DNA of 64,000 nucleotides from Streptomyces sp. NBC_00249 (lineage in GTDB: Bacteria; Actinomycetota; Actinomycetes; Streptomycetales; Streptomycetaceae): NCBI RefSeq assembly GCF_026342355.1, contig NZ_JAPEMV010000001.1:744001-808000 (forward strand), written 5' to 3'. Position numbers and translations under genes: made by a program. Within the stretch, counting starts at the first letter, position 1. Every line of letters begins with the position of its first letter. The notes below the pieces were generated by a model. The model saw only the letters and a list, made by a program, of their open reading frames with translations. It was not told the origin of the DNA and did not search any database. This document shows, piece by piece, positions 50,542-59,170 of the stretch.

Positions 50542-51846
50542 ATGAATAGCCCGCCGGGGTGGGGCATGGTGGATTTCATGAGTGCCCTAGCCCTGTCGGT
50601 TCTGCTCTGTCTGGTGTCCGCCGTCGCGTACGCGGGCGGCGCGATCGTCCAGGAACACGTCGCGGCGAGCTCCCCCGACCGCGCCTGGGCCCCGCTGCGC
50701 CGGGCGGGGTGGTGGGCGGCGGTCGGGCTCAACGGCCTGGGGGCCCTGCTGCACGTGCTCGCGCTGGCGTACGGGCCGCTCAGCCTGGTCCAGCCGCTGG
50801 GGGCGCTGACCATCGTGTTCGCGCTGCCCATGGCGGCCGTCCTCGTACGCCGCCGGGCGGGCGCGGAGGCCTGGCGCGGTGCGCTGATGGCCACCGTGGG
50901 CCTGGCCGGGCTGCTCGCGCTGACCGGCGGGGACGGTGGGGGACGCCAGGCCCTGGAGGGCGGCGAGCGGAGCCTGCTGCTGACGGTGACGGCGGCCGGG
51001 GTCGCGGTGCTGTTCCTCGCGGCGCACCAGGTCCACCGGGTGGTGCTGCGCAGTGTGCTGCTGGCGGCGGCCGCCGGGACGGTCTTCGGGATGGCCTCGG
51101 TGTTCACCAAGGCGGTGGCGGAGAGCTTCGACCCGGGGGCGCTGGGCACGCTCGCGCCCGACCTGGCGGCGATCGCCGTCCTGGCGGGCGGCGGTCTCCT
51201 CCTCTCCCAGGCGGCCTACCGGGGCGCCGGGCTGACCGCGCCGCTGGCCACGGTGACCGTGGTCAACCCGGTGGTCGCGGCGGCGGTGGGGATCTCCCTG
51301 TTCGACGAGGGCTTCCGGTACGGCACCGCGGGCACCCTGGCGGCGCTCGCGAGTGCCGTACTGGCGGCGGCCGGCCTGATCCTGCTCACGACCGTGCCGC
51401 CGCACGTGCGGGGGTCAGATGCCGACGCCCTTGCCCCGGAGGTACTTCAGGGGGTCGATGTCGGAGCCGTAGCCGGGGCTCGAACGCATCTCGAAGTGCA
51501 GGTGGGGGCCGCTGCTGTTGCCGGTCGAGCCGGAGCGGCCGATCCGCTGGCCGCCGGAGACCTGCTGCCCGGCCTTGACCCCGAGCGCGGAGAGGTGGGC
51601 GTACTGGGAGTAGCGGCCGTCGGCATGCTTGATGACGACCTGGTAGCCGTACGCCCCCGCCCAGCCGGCCGACTCGACGGTGCCGGGGCCGACGGCCTTG
51701 ATGCTGGTGCCGGTCGGCACCGGGAAGTCGACGCCCGTGTGGTAGCCGCTGGACCAGGAGGATCCCGCGACGCGGTAGGCGGTGCCGAGGGCGGCGTCGA
51801 CCGGGGAGGTGAACCCTCCCGAGGCGGGCTTCTGGTCCGTCGATGA
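50542..51846 (+). CDS. DMT-type multi-helix membrane transporter with read-through tail
   Basis: The transporter part (about residues 13-290) has nine or ten hydrophobic helices, e.g. LSVLLCLVSAVAYAGGAIVQ, AYGPLSLVQPLGALTIVFAL and APLATVTVVNPVVAAAVGIS, as in the DMT (EamA-like) family. After PPHVRG (about 51410) the frame has no stop for another 430 bases and runs antisense through the M23 peptidase gene. That tail of about 145 residues looks non-coding, so a stop has probably been lost. ATG at 50542 or 50578 may be the start; neither has an ideal ribosome binding site. Confidence 0.75.
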   Translation: MNSPPGWGMVDFMSALALSVLLCLVSAVAYAGGAIVQEHVAASSPDRAWAPLRRAGWWAAVGLNGLGALLHVLALAYGPLSLVQPLGALTIVFALPMAAVLVRRRAGAEAWRGALMATVGLAGLLALTGGDGGGRQALEGGERSLLLTVTAAGVAVLFLAAHQVHRVVLRSVLLAAAAGTVFGMASVFTKAVAESFDPGALGTLAPDLAAIAVLAGGGLLLSQAAYRGAGLTAPLATVTVVNPVVAAAVGISLFDEGFRYGTAGTLAALASAVLAAAGLILLTTVPPHVRGSDADALAPEVLQGVDVGAVAGARTHLEVQVGAAAVAGRAGAADPLAAGDLLPGLDPERGEVGVLGVAAVGMLDDDLVAVRPRPAGRLDGAGADGLDAGAGRHREVDARVVAAGPGGSRDAVGGAEGGVDRGGEPSRGGLLVRR

Positions 51847-52878
51847 GGCCTGCTCGGGCTTCGGCTTCGGCTTCGTCTGCTCGGGCGTCTTGCCGGTCTC
51901 GGGCTTCGGCTTCTGGGTCGGCTTCGTCTGTTCGGGCTTGGGCTGGTCCGGCTTCGGGGCGGGCGTGGTCGGGGCGGGTTTGGCCGGGGCGGGCGTGGCC
52001 TGCTCCGGCTTCGTCTGCTCCGGCTTCGGCGCTGCCGGTTCCACCGGCTTGACCGGCTCGGCCGTGCGCGGCGGCTTCTCCGGGTTCTGCGCGGGCGGGG
52101 CCACCGGGGCGGTGGTGATCCGCAGGGTGAGCCGCTGGCCGGGGAGGATCAGGTTGGGGTTGGCCCCGACGGTGGACCGGTTGGTCTCGTAGAGGGCCTG
52201 CCAGCCGCCCTCCACCCGCTGGTCGGTGGCGATCGCCGACAGCGAGTCCCCGGGGGCGACCACGTACGGGTTGGGCAGGACGGACGTACCGGTCGGGCGG
52301 GGCGCGGTGACCGGTACCGGGGTGGTGGCCTTGGTCGGCCGGATCTCGTCCTTGGGCGCCTGGGGCTGCGGCGTCGCCGAGGGCTTCACGAAGGGCGTCG
52401 CGGAGGCGGTCGGGGTCGGGGCCGGCTTCGTGGACGCCGTGGACGCCGGCTTCGCCGACGCCTTGGTGGGCGTCTTCGCGTCGACGGCCGGGGCGGGGCC
52501 GCTGCGGCTCAGTCCGGCCTTCGGCCCGCAGGCGGGCCACGCCTTCGGGCCCTGCCCCTTGAGCACCTTCTCGGCGACGGCGATCTGCTGGTCCTTGGTG
52601 GCCAGGTCGGCGCGGGCGGCATAGGCGGTGCCGCCGAAGTCCCGCCAGGTGCTCTGGCTGAACTGGAGTCCGCCGTAGTAGCCGTTGCCGGTGTTGACGT
52701 GCCAGTTCCCGGTCGACTCGCAGGCCGCGACGTCGTTCCAGGTGTCCACGGAGGCCGCCTGTGCGGCCCCCGCTCCTATCAGGGGCAGGGCGAGCCCCGC
52801 GCCACCGGCGGTGACGGCGAGCGAGGCCCGGTTGATGCTGCTCGGCTGGTACCGGCGGTGCCGGCCCCGTACACCCAT
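51415..52878 (-). CDS. Secreted peptidoglycan hydrolase: transglycosylase-like, LysM, M23 peptidase
   Basis: 487 residues. Signal peptide to about residue 43 (GAGAAQAASV). Transglycosylase-like (Rpf-type) domain about 44-120: WNDVAACESTGNWHVNTGNG and YYGGLQFSQSTWRDFGG, with the catalytic Glu in ACEST. LysM about 205-255 (YVVAPGDSLSAIATDQ). A Pro/Lys/Thr/Gln-rich linker (about 260-360) leads to M23 (about 365-480) with YHTGVDFPVPTGTSIKAVGP and GPHLHFEM. It would cut both glycan and peptide parts of the wall. ATG at 52878 has GAGGGG six bases upstream. Divergent from gnd. Confidence 0.92.
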   Translation of the reverse strand: MGVRGRHRRYQPSSINRASLAVTAGGAGLALPLIGAGAAQAASVDTWNDVAACESTGNWHVNTGNGYYGGLQFSQSTWRDFGGTAYAARADLATKDQQIAVAEKVLKGQGPKAWPACGPKAGLSRSGPAPAVDAKTPTKASAKPASTASTKPAPTPTASATPFVKPSATPQPQAPKDEIRPTKATTPVPVTAPRPTGTSVLPNPYVVAPGDSLSAIATDQRVEGGWQALYETNRSTVGANPNLILPGQRLTLRITTAPVAPPAQNPEKPPRTAEPVKPVEPAAPKPEQTKPEQATPAPAKPAPTTPAPKPDQPKPEQTKPTQKPKPETGKTPEQTKPKPKPEQASSTDQKPASGGFTSPVDAALGTAYRVAGSSWSSGYHTGVDFPVPTGTSIKAVGPGTVESAGWAGAYGYQVVIKHADGRYSQYAHLSALGVKAGQQVSGGQRIGRSGSTGNSSGPHLHFEMRSSPGYGSDIDPLKYLRGKGVGI

Positions 52879-53062
52879 GGGGAGCCCCCTCGAAGACATC
52901 AGGAACCGCACAACCTAACGCCGCCCGGAATCGCTGACAAGGGCCACAACCAGCCGTCCTCCAGGAGAAGTTGAGGCCTCGTCGAGATCATCGGAGCCGT
53001 TGTGATCCGTGCCGATGTAGCGTCGGCACTCCCCGCACATCGAGGCACGCAGGAGCGCACGC

Positions 53063-54508
53063 ATGAGCAGCAGCACCGCCCAGATCGGTGTCACCGGACT
53101 CGCGGTGATGGGCAGCAACCTGGCCCGGAACTTCGCCCGCAACGGCTTCACCGTCGCCGTCCACAACCGCACCGCCGCCAAGACCAAGGCCCTGGTGGAG
53201 GAGTTCGGCCACGAGGGTTCCTTCGTCGCGGCCGAGTCCGCGCAGGAGTTCGTGGAGGCGCTGGAGCGCCCGCGCCGGCTGATCGTCATGGTGAAGGCCG
53301 GGGAGCCGACCGACGCCGTGATCCGCGAGTTCGCCCCGCTGCTGGAGCCGGGCGACGTCATCATCGACGGCGGCAACGCGCACTTCGAGGACACCCGCCG
53401 CCGTGAGCGCGAACTGCGCGAGCAGGGGCTCCACTTCGTGGGCGCGGGCATCTCGGGCGGCGAGGAGGGCGCGCTGCTCGGCCCGAGCATCATGCCGGGC
53501 GGTCCGGCCGAGTCCTACGCCTCCCTCGGTCCGCTGCTGGAGAAGATCTCGGCCAAGGCCGCCGACGGCACCCCGTGCGTGTCGCACGTGGGCCCCGACG
53601 GCGCCGGACACTTCGTCAAGATGGTGCACAACGGCATCGAGTACGCCGACATGCAGCTCATCGCCGAGGCCTACCACCTGCTGCGCGAGGTGGCCGGCTA
53701 CTCCCCCGCGAAGATCGCCGAGACCTTCCGCGCCTGGAACGGCGGCCGCCTCGACTCCTACCTGATGGAGATCACCGCCGAGGTGCTCGCGCACACGGAC
53801 GCCACCACCGGCCGCCCGTTCGTGGACGTCGTCGCCGACGCCGCCGAGCAGAAGGGCACCGGCCGCTGGACCGTGCAGATCGCCCTGGACCTGGGCGTGC
53901 CCGTCTCGGGCATCGCGGAGGCCGTGTTCGCCCGCGCGGTCTCGGGCCACGGCGAACTGCGCGGCGCCGCCCGCGAGCTGGCCGGCCCGGCCGCCGCCCC
54001 GCTCTCCGGCGAGGCCGCGGACGCCTTCGCCGCGCAGGTGGAGCAGGCCCTGTACGCCTCGAAGATCGTCTCGTACACGCAGGGCTTCCACCAGATCCAG
54101 GCCGGCAGCACCGAGTACGGCTGGAACGTGGACCTGGGCGCGGTGGCCTCGCTGTGGCGCGGCGGCTGCATCATCCGGGCGGCCTTCCTGGACCGGATCC
54201 GCGCGGCCTACGACGCCCGGCCCGGCCTGCCGAGCCTGCTGGCGGACGAGCACTTCGCGCGGGAGACCGGCGCGGCGCAGAACGACTGGCGCGAGGTCCT
54301 GGTGGCGGCGGTACGGGGCGGCATCCCGGTCCCGGCCTTCGCGGCCTCGCTGGCGTACTACGACGCCCTGCGCGCGGAGCGGCTGCCCGCCGCCCTCACC
54401 CAGGGCCAGCGCGACTTCTTCGGGGCGCACACCTACCGCCGCACCGACCGCGAGGGCTCGTTCCACACCCTCTGGAGCGGCGACCGCTCCGAGGTCCGTA
54501 CGGACTGA
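53063..54508 (+). CDS. gnd: 6-phosphogluconate dehydrogenase (decarboxylating)
   Basis: 481 residues, the full-length tetramer/dimer form. NADP-binding IGVTGLAVMGSNLARNFARN; VHNRTAAKTKALVEEFG; DGGNAHFEDTRRRERELREQ; the signature GISGGEEGALLGPSIMPGG; and catalytic HVGPDGAGHFVKMVHNGIEY, with Lys and Asn-Gly-Ile-Glu. It gives ribulose 5-phosphate and NADPH in the pentose phosphate pathway. Single gene with GGAG ahead of the ATG. Confidence 0.97.
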   Translation: MSSSTAQIGVTGLAVMGSNLARNFARNGFTVAVHNRTAAKTKALVEEFGHEGSFVAAESAQEFVEALERPRRLIVMVKAGEPTDAVIREFAPLLEPGDVIIDGGNAHFEDTRRRERELREQGLHFVGAGISGGEEGALLGPSIMPGGPAESYASLGPLLEKISAKAADGTPCVSHVGPDGAGHFVKMVHNGIEYADMQLIAEAYHLLREVAGYSPAKIAETFRAWNGGRLDSYLMEITAEVLAHTDATTGRPFVDVVADAAEQKGTGRWTVQIALDLGVPVSGIAEAVFARAVSGHGELRGAARELAGPAAAPLSGEAADAFAAQVEQALYASKIVSYTQGFHQIQAGSTEYGWNVDLGAVASLWRGGCIIRAAFLDRIRAAYDARPGLPSLLADEHFARETGAAQNDWREVLVAAVRGGIPVPAFAASLAYYDALRAERLPAALTQGQRDFFGAHTYRRTDREGSFHTLWSGDRSEVRTD

Positions 54509-54529
54509 CGCGCGCGGCGGCCCCTCGGC

Positions 54530-54724
54530 TCAGCTCAGCGGCCCGGGCTGCGGTACGGGCGCGGGCCCGGGCGGCGGGGGTACCGGGTCGGGCTCGGGGA
54601 AGGGCGCGGGCACGGGCGGCACCGGCCGCGGGACCGGCCCGGGCTCCGGCAGCGGTGGGAACGGCGCGGGCACCGGGTCCGGCTCGGGCACGGGGGGCTG
54701 CGTCTGCTCTGGGTTTCGCACCAT
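54530..54724 (-). CDS. Small Pro/Glu-rich protein
   Basis: 64 residues made almost wholly of Pro, Glu, Val, Asp and Gly (PPVPEPDPVPAPFPPLPEPG). No signal peptide is present. Such small Pro-rich proteins are often annotated in Streptomyces. The biased composition also allows a chance frame, and the ribosome binding site (GGGAGGTATG) is its main support. Confidence 0.45.
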   Translation of the reverse strand: MVRNPEQTQPPVPEPDPVPAPFPPLPEPGPVPRPVPPVPAPFPEPDPVPPPPGPAPVPQPGPLS

Positions 54725-54758
54725 ACCTCCCAGCTTCCCCCGATCCGGCGGGATACGC

Positions 54759-54797
54759 CCCGCGCCCCGGGCGGCCGTCGGCCGCCCGGGGCGCGGG
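54759..54797. terminator. Strong hairpin terminator after the racemase gene
   Basis: The arms CCCGCGCCCCGGGCGGCC (54759-54776) and 54780-54797 pair perfectly over 18 bases with a three-base loop. It ends directly at the racemase stop on the minus strand. Confidence 0.75.
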
Positions 54798-55430
54798 TCA
54801 GCCCGCCGGGCGGCCGGTGAGGCGCAGCCCGGCGTCCAGGCCCGGGCGGGGGCTGGACAGGACGGGCACGGTGGTCCGTACGAGGGGTGCGGCGCCGGCC
54901 ATGGAGGCCTGCGCCAGGACCACGGCGTCCGCGTCGGTGACGGCGTCGGCCGCCCGGGCCACGGCTGCGAGGTAGCCGGGGGTGTCGCCGGCCTCGAACA
55001 GCTCCCAGGCTCCGGCGACCAGCCGCGTACGGACGGACACCGCGCGTGTCCCGGCCTCCTCGGCGATCAGTGCCCGGGTCGGCCCGAACGTCGACTCCAC
55101 GGTGGCGAGGACGACGATCCGCGCGCCCCTGCGCACGGCCTCGGCCGCCATGGGCCGGTCCACACGGACGACGGGTACCCCCAGCGCGGGGGCCAGGGAC
55201 TCGGCGACGGCGCCGATCGTGGAGCAGGTGACCAGGACCGGCCCGTCGGCGTCGGCGAGCAGCGCGAGCAGCTCCGCCGCCACGGATTCCGGGCCCCGGT
55301 CCCGGGCCCGGTCCAGGAGTTCGGGGGCCACCAGGTGCCGCAGCACGGCCCCCGGGTGGTGCGCGTCCCGCAGCGCCTCGAAGACCGGCACGTGCGCGGG
55401 GGACGTGTGGAGCAGGGTCAGCGCCGTCAC
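54798..55430 (-). CDS. Aspartate/glutamate racemase family protein
   Basis: 210 residues of the Asp/Glu racemase fold (PF01177): LTLLHTSPAHVPVFEALRD, PVLVTCSTIGAVAESLAPAL (first catalytic Cys) and RIVVLATVESTFGPTRALIA. The second half reads ADAVVLAQASMAGAAPLV, with Ala-Ser in place of the second catalytic Cys, so racemisation may be absent. The GTG overlaps the upstream acetyltransferase stop by four bases (GTGA). Confidence 0.8.
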   Translation of the reverse strand: MTALTLLHTSPAHVPVFEALRDAHHPGAVLRHLVAPELLDRARDRGPESVAAELLALLADADGPVLVTCSTIGAVAESLAPALGVPVVRVDRPMAAEAVRRGARIVVLATVESTFGPTRALIAEEAGTRAVSVRTRLVAGAWELFEAGDTPGYLAAVARAADAVTDADAVVLAQASMAGAAPLVRTTVPVLSSPRPGLDAGLRLTGRPAG

Positions 55431-55768
55431 CACAGGTCGGGGTCCGCGGCCAGCTGCGCCTCGGCCGCCAGGGCCGCCTCCGTCGGGGCCGCGGGCGCCT
55501 GGTCGGGGTGCTTGAGCGCCCAGGCGGCCGCGTACGGGCAGAGCGGGACGACCGGCACGCCCTCGGCGGCGGCGATCCCGTAGAAGGTCTTCACCAGGTC
55601 CCCGGCGATACCGCGGCCCTCGTGTCCCGGCTCGACCACGGTGTGGACCGCGACGAGGGCGTGGGGCGCGGCGGTGAGGACGAAGTAGGCGATGGAACCG
55701 ACCACCGCTCCGTCCTCGACGGCCAGCAGCCGCCCGGCCTTCCGCTCGTCCACCAGCTCGATCGCCAT
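55427..55768 (-). CDS. GNAT-fold N-acetyltransferase, YjdJ-like
   Basis: 113 residues of the short GNAT/COG2388 type: RLLAVEDGAVVGSIAYFVLT, AVHTVVEPGHEGRGIAGDLV (acetyl-CoA loop EGRGIAGDL), and VVPLCPYAAAWALKHPD, the family ending. Substrate unknown. ATG at 55768 has GGGGAG five bases upstream. Coupled to the racemase gene. Confidence 0.88.
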   Translation of the reverse strand: MAIELVDERKAGRLLAVEDGAVVGSIAYFVLTAAPHALVAVHTVVEPGHEGRGIAGDLVKTFYGIAAAEGVPVVPLCPYAAAWALKHPDQAPAAPTEAALAAEAQLAADPDLW

Positions 55769-55782
55769 ACCGTCTCCCCTTG

Positions 55783-55809
55783 GAACGACTAGAACGACTA
55801 GAACGACTG
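55783..55809. repeat. Three tandem copies of GAACGACTA
   Basis: Nine-base units GAACGACTA, GAACGACTA and GAACGACTG sit between panD and the acetyltransferase. The following GGCCGGACCTTCCGGACCGG is a partial hairpin that may end the panD transcript. Confidence 0.6.
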
Positions 55810-55841
55810 AATCGGCCGGACCTTCCGGACCGGCCACAGGA

Positions 55842-56261
55842 CTAGAGCGCCACCGCGTGGGGGCTGCGCTCCTGCTCCGTACCCGGCACCGGGGCGGACG
55901 GGTCCGCCCCCAGCTCGATGATCCGGTTGTCCGCGTCCACGTGGACGACGCGCGGCTTCAGCGCCCGCGCCTCGGCGTCCTCGACCTGGGCGTAGCTGAT
56001 CAGGATGACCAGGTCGCCGGGGTGCACGAGGTGCGCGGCGGCGCCGTTGATCCCGATGACTCCGGAGCCCCGCTCCCCCTCGATGACGTACGTCTCGAGC
56101 CGCGCCCCGTTGGTGATGTCCACGATGTGGACGAGCTCACCGGGCAGCAGATCAGCGGCGTCGAGGAGGTCGGCGTCGATGGTGACGGAGCCGACGTAGT
56201 GCAGGTCGGCCTGGGTGACGGTGGCCCGGTGGATCTTGGACTTGAACATGGTGCGAAGCAT
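55842..56261 (-). CDS. panD: Aspartate 1-decarboxylase (pyruvoyl enzyme)
   Basis: 139 residues. It makes beta-alanine for pantothenate and Co[21 protein letters not shown] leads to YVGSVTID, whose Gly-Ser bond is self-cleaved to form the pyruvoyl group. [40 protein letters not shown] and [12 protein letters not shown] complete the family pattern. It marks the edge of the conserved block; the accessory segment begins upstream of it. Confidence 0.96.
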   Translation of the reverse strand: MLRTMFKSKIHRATVTQADLHYVGSVTIDADLLDAADLLPGELVHIVDITNGARLETYVIEGERGSGVIGINGAAAHLVHPGDLVILISYAQVEDAEARALKPRVVHVDADNRIIELGADPSAPVPGTEQERSPHAVAL

Positions 56262-56783
56262 TTTGAACTCCTAGAAGACGGCTCCCTGCCGGCTTTCTGC
56301 AGGTCAAGGGCGTTCTGCAATCTACACCGGGAGGTGTCGGATCGGAGATCCTAAGGAAAATCGACTGTCTCTGACGAGAAGGCTCCTGGCCTGCGCTTGC
56401 GTGGGCACCGGGCTGTTGCGGCACTGCCGATCAGGCATCGCATCGGACAGCCGCTTCGGATTTTGGTGCGACCGATGCTGACCTACCTGACGGTGCGTCA
56501 CTCAGATTGAGAGGGCTCAGGCCGACTTGCTTCCCCAGAGAGCACCTCAGACTTGCCCACCGTGATCAAGTAACCGGTCGCCGCAAGCCAGGCCGCACCC
56601 TCTGCATCCGGGCCAGTTGCCGTACTGTCATGACGCAGTTCCACCAGTCCTTCGCTCGCCGCAGACGGTACTGGCTCAGTCGTCCCCGCCCCGAACTGGA
56701 CCCGGCTCAGCCCCGCGCGCCCGCGCAGCGCCTGCCGGGCCGGCGGGCGCTTGCAGTCACGGTGGCGTCGATAGAGTCCGCTC
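56262..56783. other. 522-bp region without a convincing gene
   Basis: Base composition is lower in GC than the neighbouring core genes. A minus-strand frame ending at 56498 (ASEGLVELRHDSTATGPDAE) has GAGGG before an ATG near 56800, but it starts inside the next gene and resembles no known family. The panD promoter should lie near 56262-56350. Confidence 0.4.
56751..56777 (+). promoter_or_regulatory. Possible promoter for a leaderless transcript
   Basis: TTGCAG (56751-56756), 15 bases, TAGAGT (56772-56777). The GTG start at 56784 is seven bases after the -10-like hexamer, where transcription would begin, and no ribosome binding site is visible. The spacer is shorter than usual. Confidence 0.35.
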
Positions 56784-58229
56784 GTGACGTACATAGTGAC
56801 CCTCACCTCGGCCCAGATGTCCGAGAACGAATCCGACTGGCCCATCACGGAACGCTTTACGAAAGGGTTACCCACAGGGCTCGACACGTCAGACACCGGT
56901 ACCCGGTTAGCGTTTCTGGTGTGCGACAACCGGGCTTCTCCCACGAACAACAGCCGCAGGGAGTTCTCCGAACGCGGCCGCTTCATCACCTGGCTCGGAT
57001 CGGTTCAGCGCTTCAACACCGTGGGACCGGTCGACAGCAGCATCACCATCGAGCCCATGCGCAGATGTCCGCAGCCGGTGCCTCTGGACGGTCCCGACGG
57101 GATTTTGGCCTCCCTTTCCTCGACGCATCGATCCCACCTGGAGCAGGCCCTCTCCGGAAGCGCGGGACACTGCGGCATGACGACCTGGCAGGCTCTCCGG
57201 GAAGCGCTCCTGAGGAGTCACCCCGAGTTGACCCCGTACATCGAGTGGCTGCTCGCCAATCTCAACCCGATCCGCTTCGAAGTCGACGACGCGGCGGACC
57301 GCGCGTGGCAGGAACAGAGAGACGCGGCCCAGTCCCTCACTCGGGTAACCGATTTCCCTCACTCCGCGCTGTCAGCCTGGGGACGCCCCGCCTCACGGGA
57401 CGCGCCGTACCTCGCGGGCCTCATCCCAGACCCTGTGGAGAACAGCCTCATCGACCACGACGTACGAGCCGGCCTGGGCAGCGAGGCTCCGCTCTTCGAC
57501 GACTGGCGACGCCTCAGTGACGTGCGATGTGACATTCACGTGCTGGAAGACACCACCGGACGCCGCCTCGAGGTCGTCAACGTCAATGCCACTCCGGTCG
57601 AGAGCCGACTGGGCACGGACATGATCTACTACCACCACCCCAGCCACAGCTTCGTGCTCGTCCAGTACAAACGGCTGAGCTCCCGTGCCAAGGAATACCG
57701 GGTGAACAAGCAACTCCTGGACCAAATGGACCGCTTGGACCAGGTTGCAAAGCTCAGCTCGAAGCCTGCACGCTCCCACGAGTGGCGCCTCTCGCAGGAC
57801 TCGTGCTTCCTGAAGTTCGCTCACTGGCGGGAGTCAACAGCGCCTACCTCCGAGCTGGCCCACGGCATGTACATTCCCGTCTCGTACGCCCGCGTTCTCC
57901 TCAACGACGACTGCACGCTCGGAAGTAGGGGTGGGCGCATCTTCAGCTACGAGAGGGTGGGCCGCTACCTCGTCGGCTCGGAGTTCGCGGATTTGGTGAA
58001 GCACGGCTTGGTCGGAACTGTGGGAACCAGCGTCGAGCAGTTGCGGGACTTCGGGCTGCAGCGTGCCCGGGAGGGCTACAGCGTCGTGCTGGGGTTCGAA
58101 ACCAGCGAGGAGACGCCCCGTGCACGGGCGACACGCGCCCGCAACCGCAGCACTAAGAAGAGACCGAAGGTGAACTCCTACTCCCCGCCTGCCTCACAGC
58201 CGCCCTTGTTCGACATTCCGGGTTCCTGA
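56784..58229 (+). CDS. Unknown 481-residue protein with a PD-(D/E)XK nuclease-like motif
   Basis: No named family recognised. The N-terminal 230 residues are of mixed character without membrane segments. Residues 273-298 contain Glu273, GTDMIYY with Asp279, and VLVQYKRL with Gln294 and Lys296, preceded by RRLEVVNVNA. This order (E, D, hydrophobic strand, QxK) is that of PD-(D/E)XK nucleases with the Gln variant. The tail is basic (RATRARNRSTKKRPKVNS). Two rare TTA codons (residues 29 and 42) make translation bldA-dependent and suggest acquisition by transfer. A stand-alone defence nuclease is an inference only. Confidence 0.65.
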   Translation: MTYIVTLTSAQMSENESDWPITERFTKGLPTGLDTSDTGTRLAFLVCDNRASPTNNSRREFSERGRFITWLGSVQRFNTVGPVDSSITIEPMRRCPQPVPLDGPDGILASLSSTHRSHLEQALSGSAGHCGMTTWQALREALLRSHPELTPYIEWLLANLNPIRFEVDDAADRAWQEQRDAAQSLTRVTDFPHSALSAWGRPASRDAPYLAGLIPDPVENSLIDHDVRAGLGSEAPLFDDWRRLSDVRCDIHVLEDTTGRRLEVVNVNATPVESRLGTDMIYYHHPSHSFVLVQYKRLSSRAKEYRVNKQLLDQMDRLDQVAKLSSKPARSHEWRLSQDSCFLKFAHWRESTAPTSELAHGMYIPVSYARVLLNDDCTLGSRGGRIFSYERVGRYLVGSEFADLVKHGLVGTVGTSVEQLRDFGLQRAREGYSVVLGFETSEETPRARATRARNRSTKKRPKVNSYSPPASQPPLFDIPGS

Positions 58230-58249
58230 TCCACGCGGACCAACAGCGG

Positions 58250-58700
58250 CCGCTCACGCTCCCGTTCGACCGACATCGACGACGTGATCGCGGCGGTCGA
58301 GACGGACCACAGCGCCTTCGAAGTTTCGGAAGAGGCACTCCCCCGGGTTCTGTCCCTGCTCCGGCTGTTCGCCGAGCGCGCCTTCGCCCTCCATGGCGAG
58401 ATCAAGGTCTCCAAGAAGCGCAAGCAGCCGCGGCCGCCGCTCACCGTCCATGGCATCACCTACGAGATCAGCTCCGTGAGCGGCAGAGGCAGGTCCGGTA
58501 CGTGCCCCAGCAGCCGGGCCGGCGGACGTATGGCTGGCAGCGGGTGACGCCGGCGCACCGGTTCGAGCCCTCCGGGGAGCTCGAGTTGCGCCTCGGCATC
58601 AACACAGAGTGGGCCGACACCGAAGGGAAACGGCTGGAAGACCGAAGCGCGTGGGTTCCTCGATTTCCGGGGGTGTTCGGAGCCGAATCGTGGTGGCGTT
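58250..58700 (+). pseudogene. Frameshifted remnant of an unknown protein
   Basis: One frame reads DDVIAAVETDHSAFEVSEEA on to PPLTVHGITYEI (about 58272-58471). Sequence of similar style continues in another frame as RQVRYVPQQPGRRTYGWQRV and FEPSGELELRLGINTEWADT (about 58487-58630). Together they read like one continuous protein with a single frameshift near 58475. The family is not recognised. It follows the 481-residue gene directly. Confidence 0.4.
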
Positions 58701-58785
58701 CGTTGGTGCGGGGGTGTTGCAACGTTGTTGGATGGCTAGGCGCCCTGGCCTGTGGTCTGAGCTTGTTCCGCTTTGACGGACACCT

Positions 58786-59025
58786 TTGGTGTGGTGGTCA
58801 GGCGGCGAGGGCGGCCTGGAGGAGCTGGCACGGGCCGTCGTCAATGGCGGTCCGGTGCCCGGGCCGGACACCGGACCCGGTCGGGATGCGGGCGCCGACT
58901 ACCTCACCGCCTGGGCCGAGGACTCCTTCGTCGGCGGCCTGCACCTGGCCTTGCGCTGCGGGTCCCTGCTGCTGGCCTGCACGCTCGTACTCGTACTGGC
59001 GCTACTGAGCCGCCGACGTCCTTAG
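58786..59025 (+). pseudogene. C-terminal fragment resembling a DHA2-type MFS exporter
   Basis: The last 50 residues, DYLTAWAEDSFVGGLHLALR followed by a hydrophobic helix and LLSRRRP, look like the end of a drug-efflux MFS protein. No upstream transporter sequence exists, so this is probably debris. Just before it, 58770-58815 resembles the edge of a degraded insertion sequence, but no transposase is intact. The rest of 59026-59170 shows nothing. Confidence 0.35.
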
Positions 59026-59170
59026 AGGCGGGCCTGTCGGCGTACCTCCGTCCCGCGTCCGCACCGGCACCCCCCGGCACACGGGTCGGCACGGCCCAAC
59101 GTGTCGTGGTGTTCCCGCACGCTCGCGTCGGCACGCCCGGTTCGGCCACCTACAGCACGGGGCCGGAACG

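Noticed and set aside
52879..53062. c-di-AMP (ydaO-type) riboswitch upstream of the wall hydrolase
   Set aside because: Such riboswitches precede many Streptomyces Rpf-type genes, but I could not find the conserved motifs and the leader is short.
56498..56800. Minus-strand frame of about 98 codons with a GAGGG before an ATG
   Set aside because: It overlaps the start of the 481-residue gene, resembles nothing known and has a composition near random; kept only as a note in the intergenic entry.
58770..58815. Insertion sequence end
   Set aside because: The sequence resembles an IS edge followed by a short transposase tail, but there is no inverted-repeat partner or coding body to support it.
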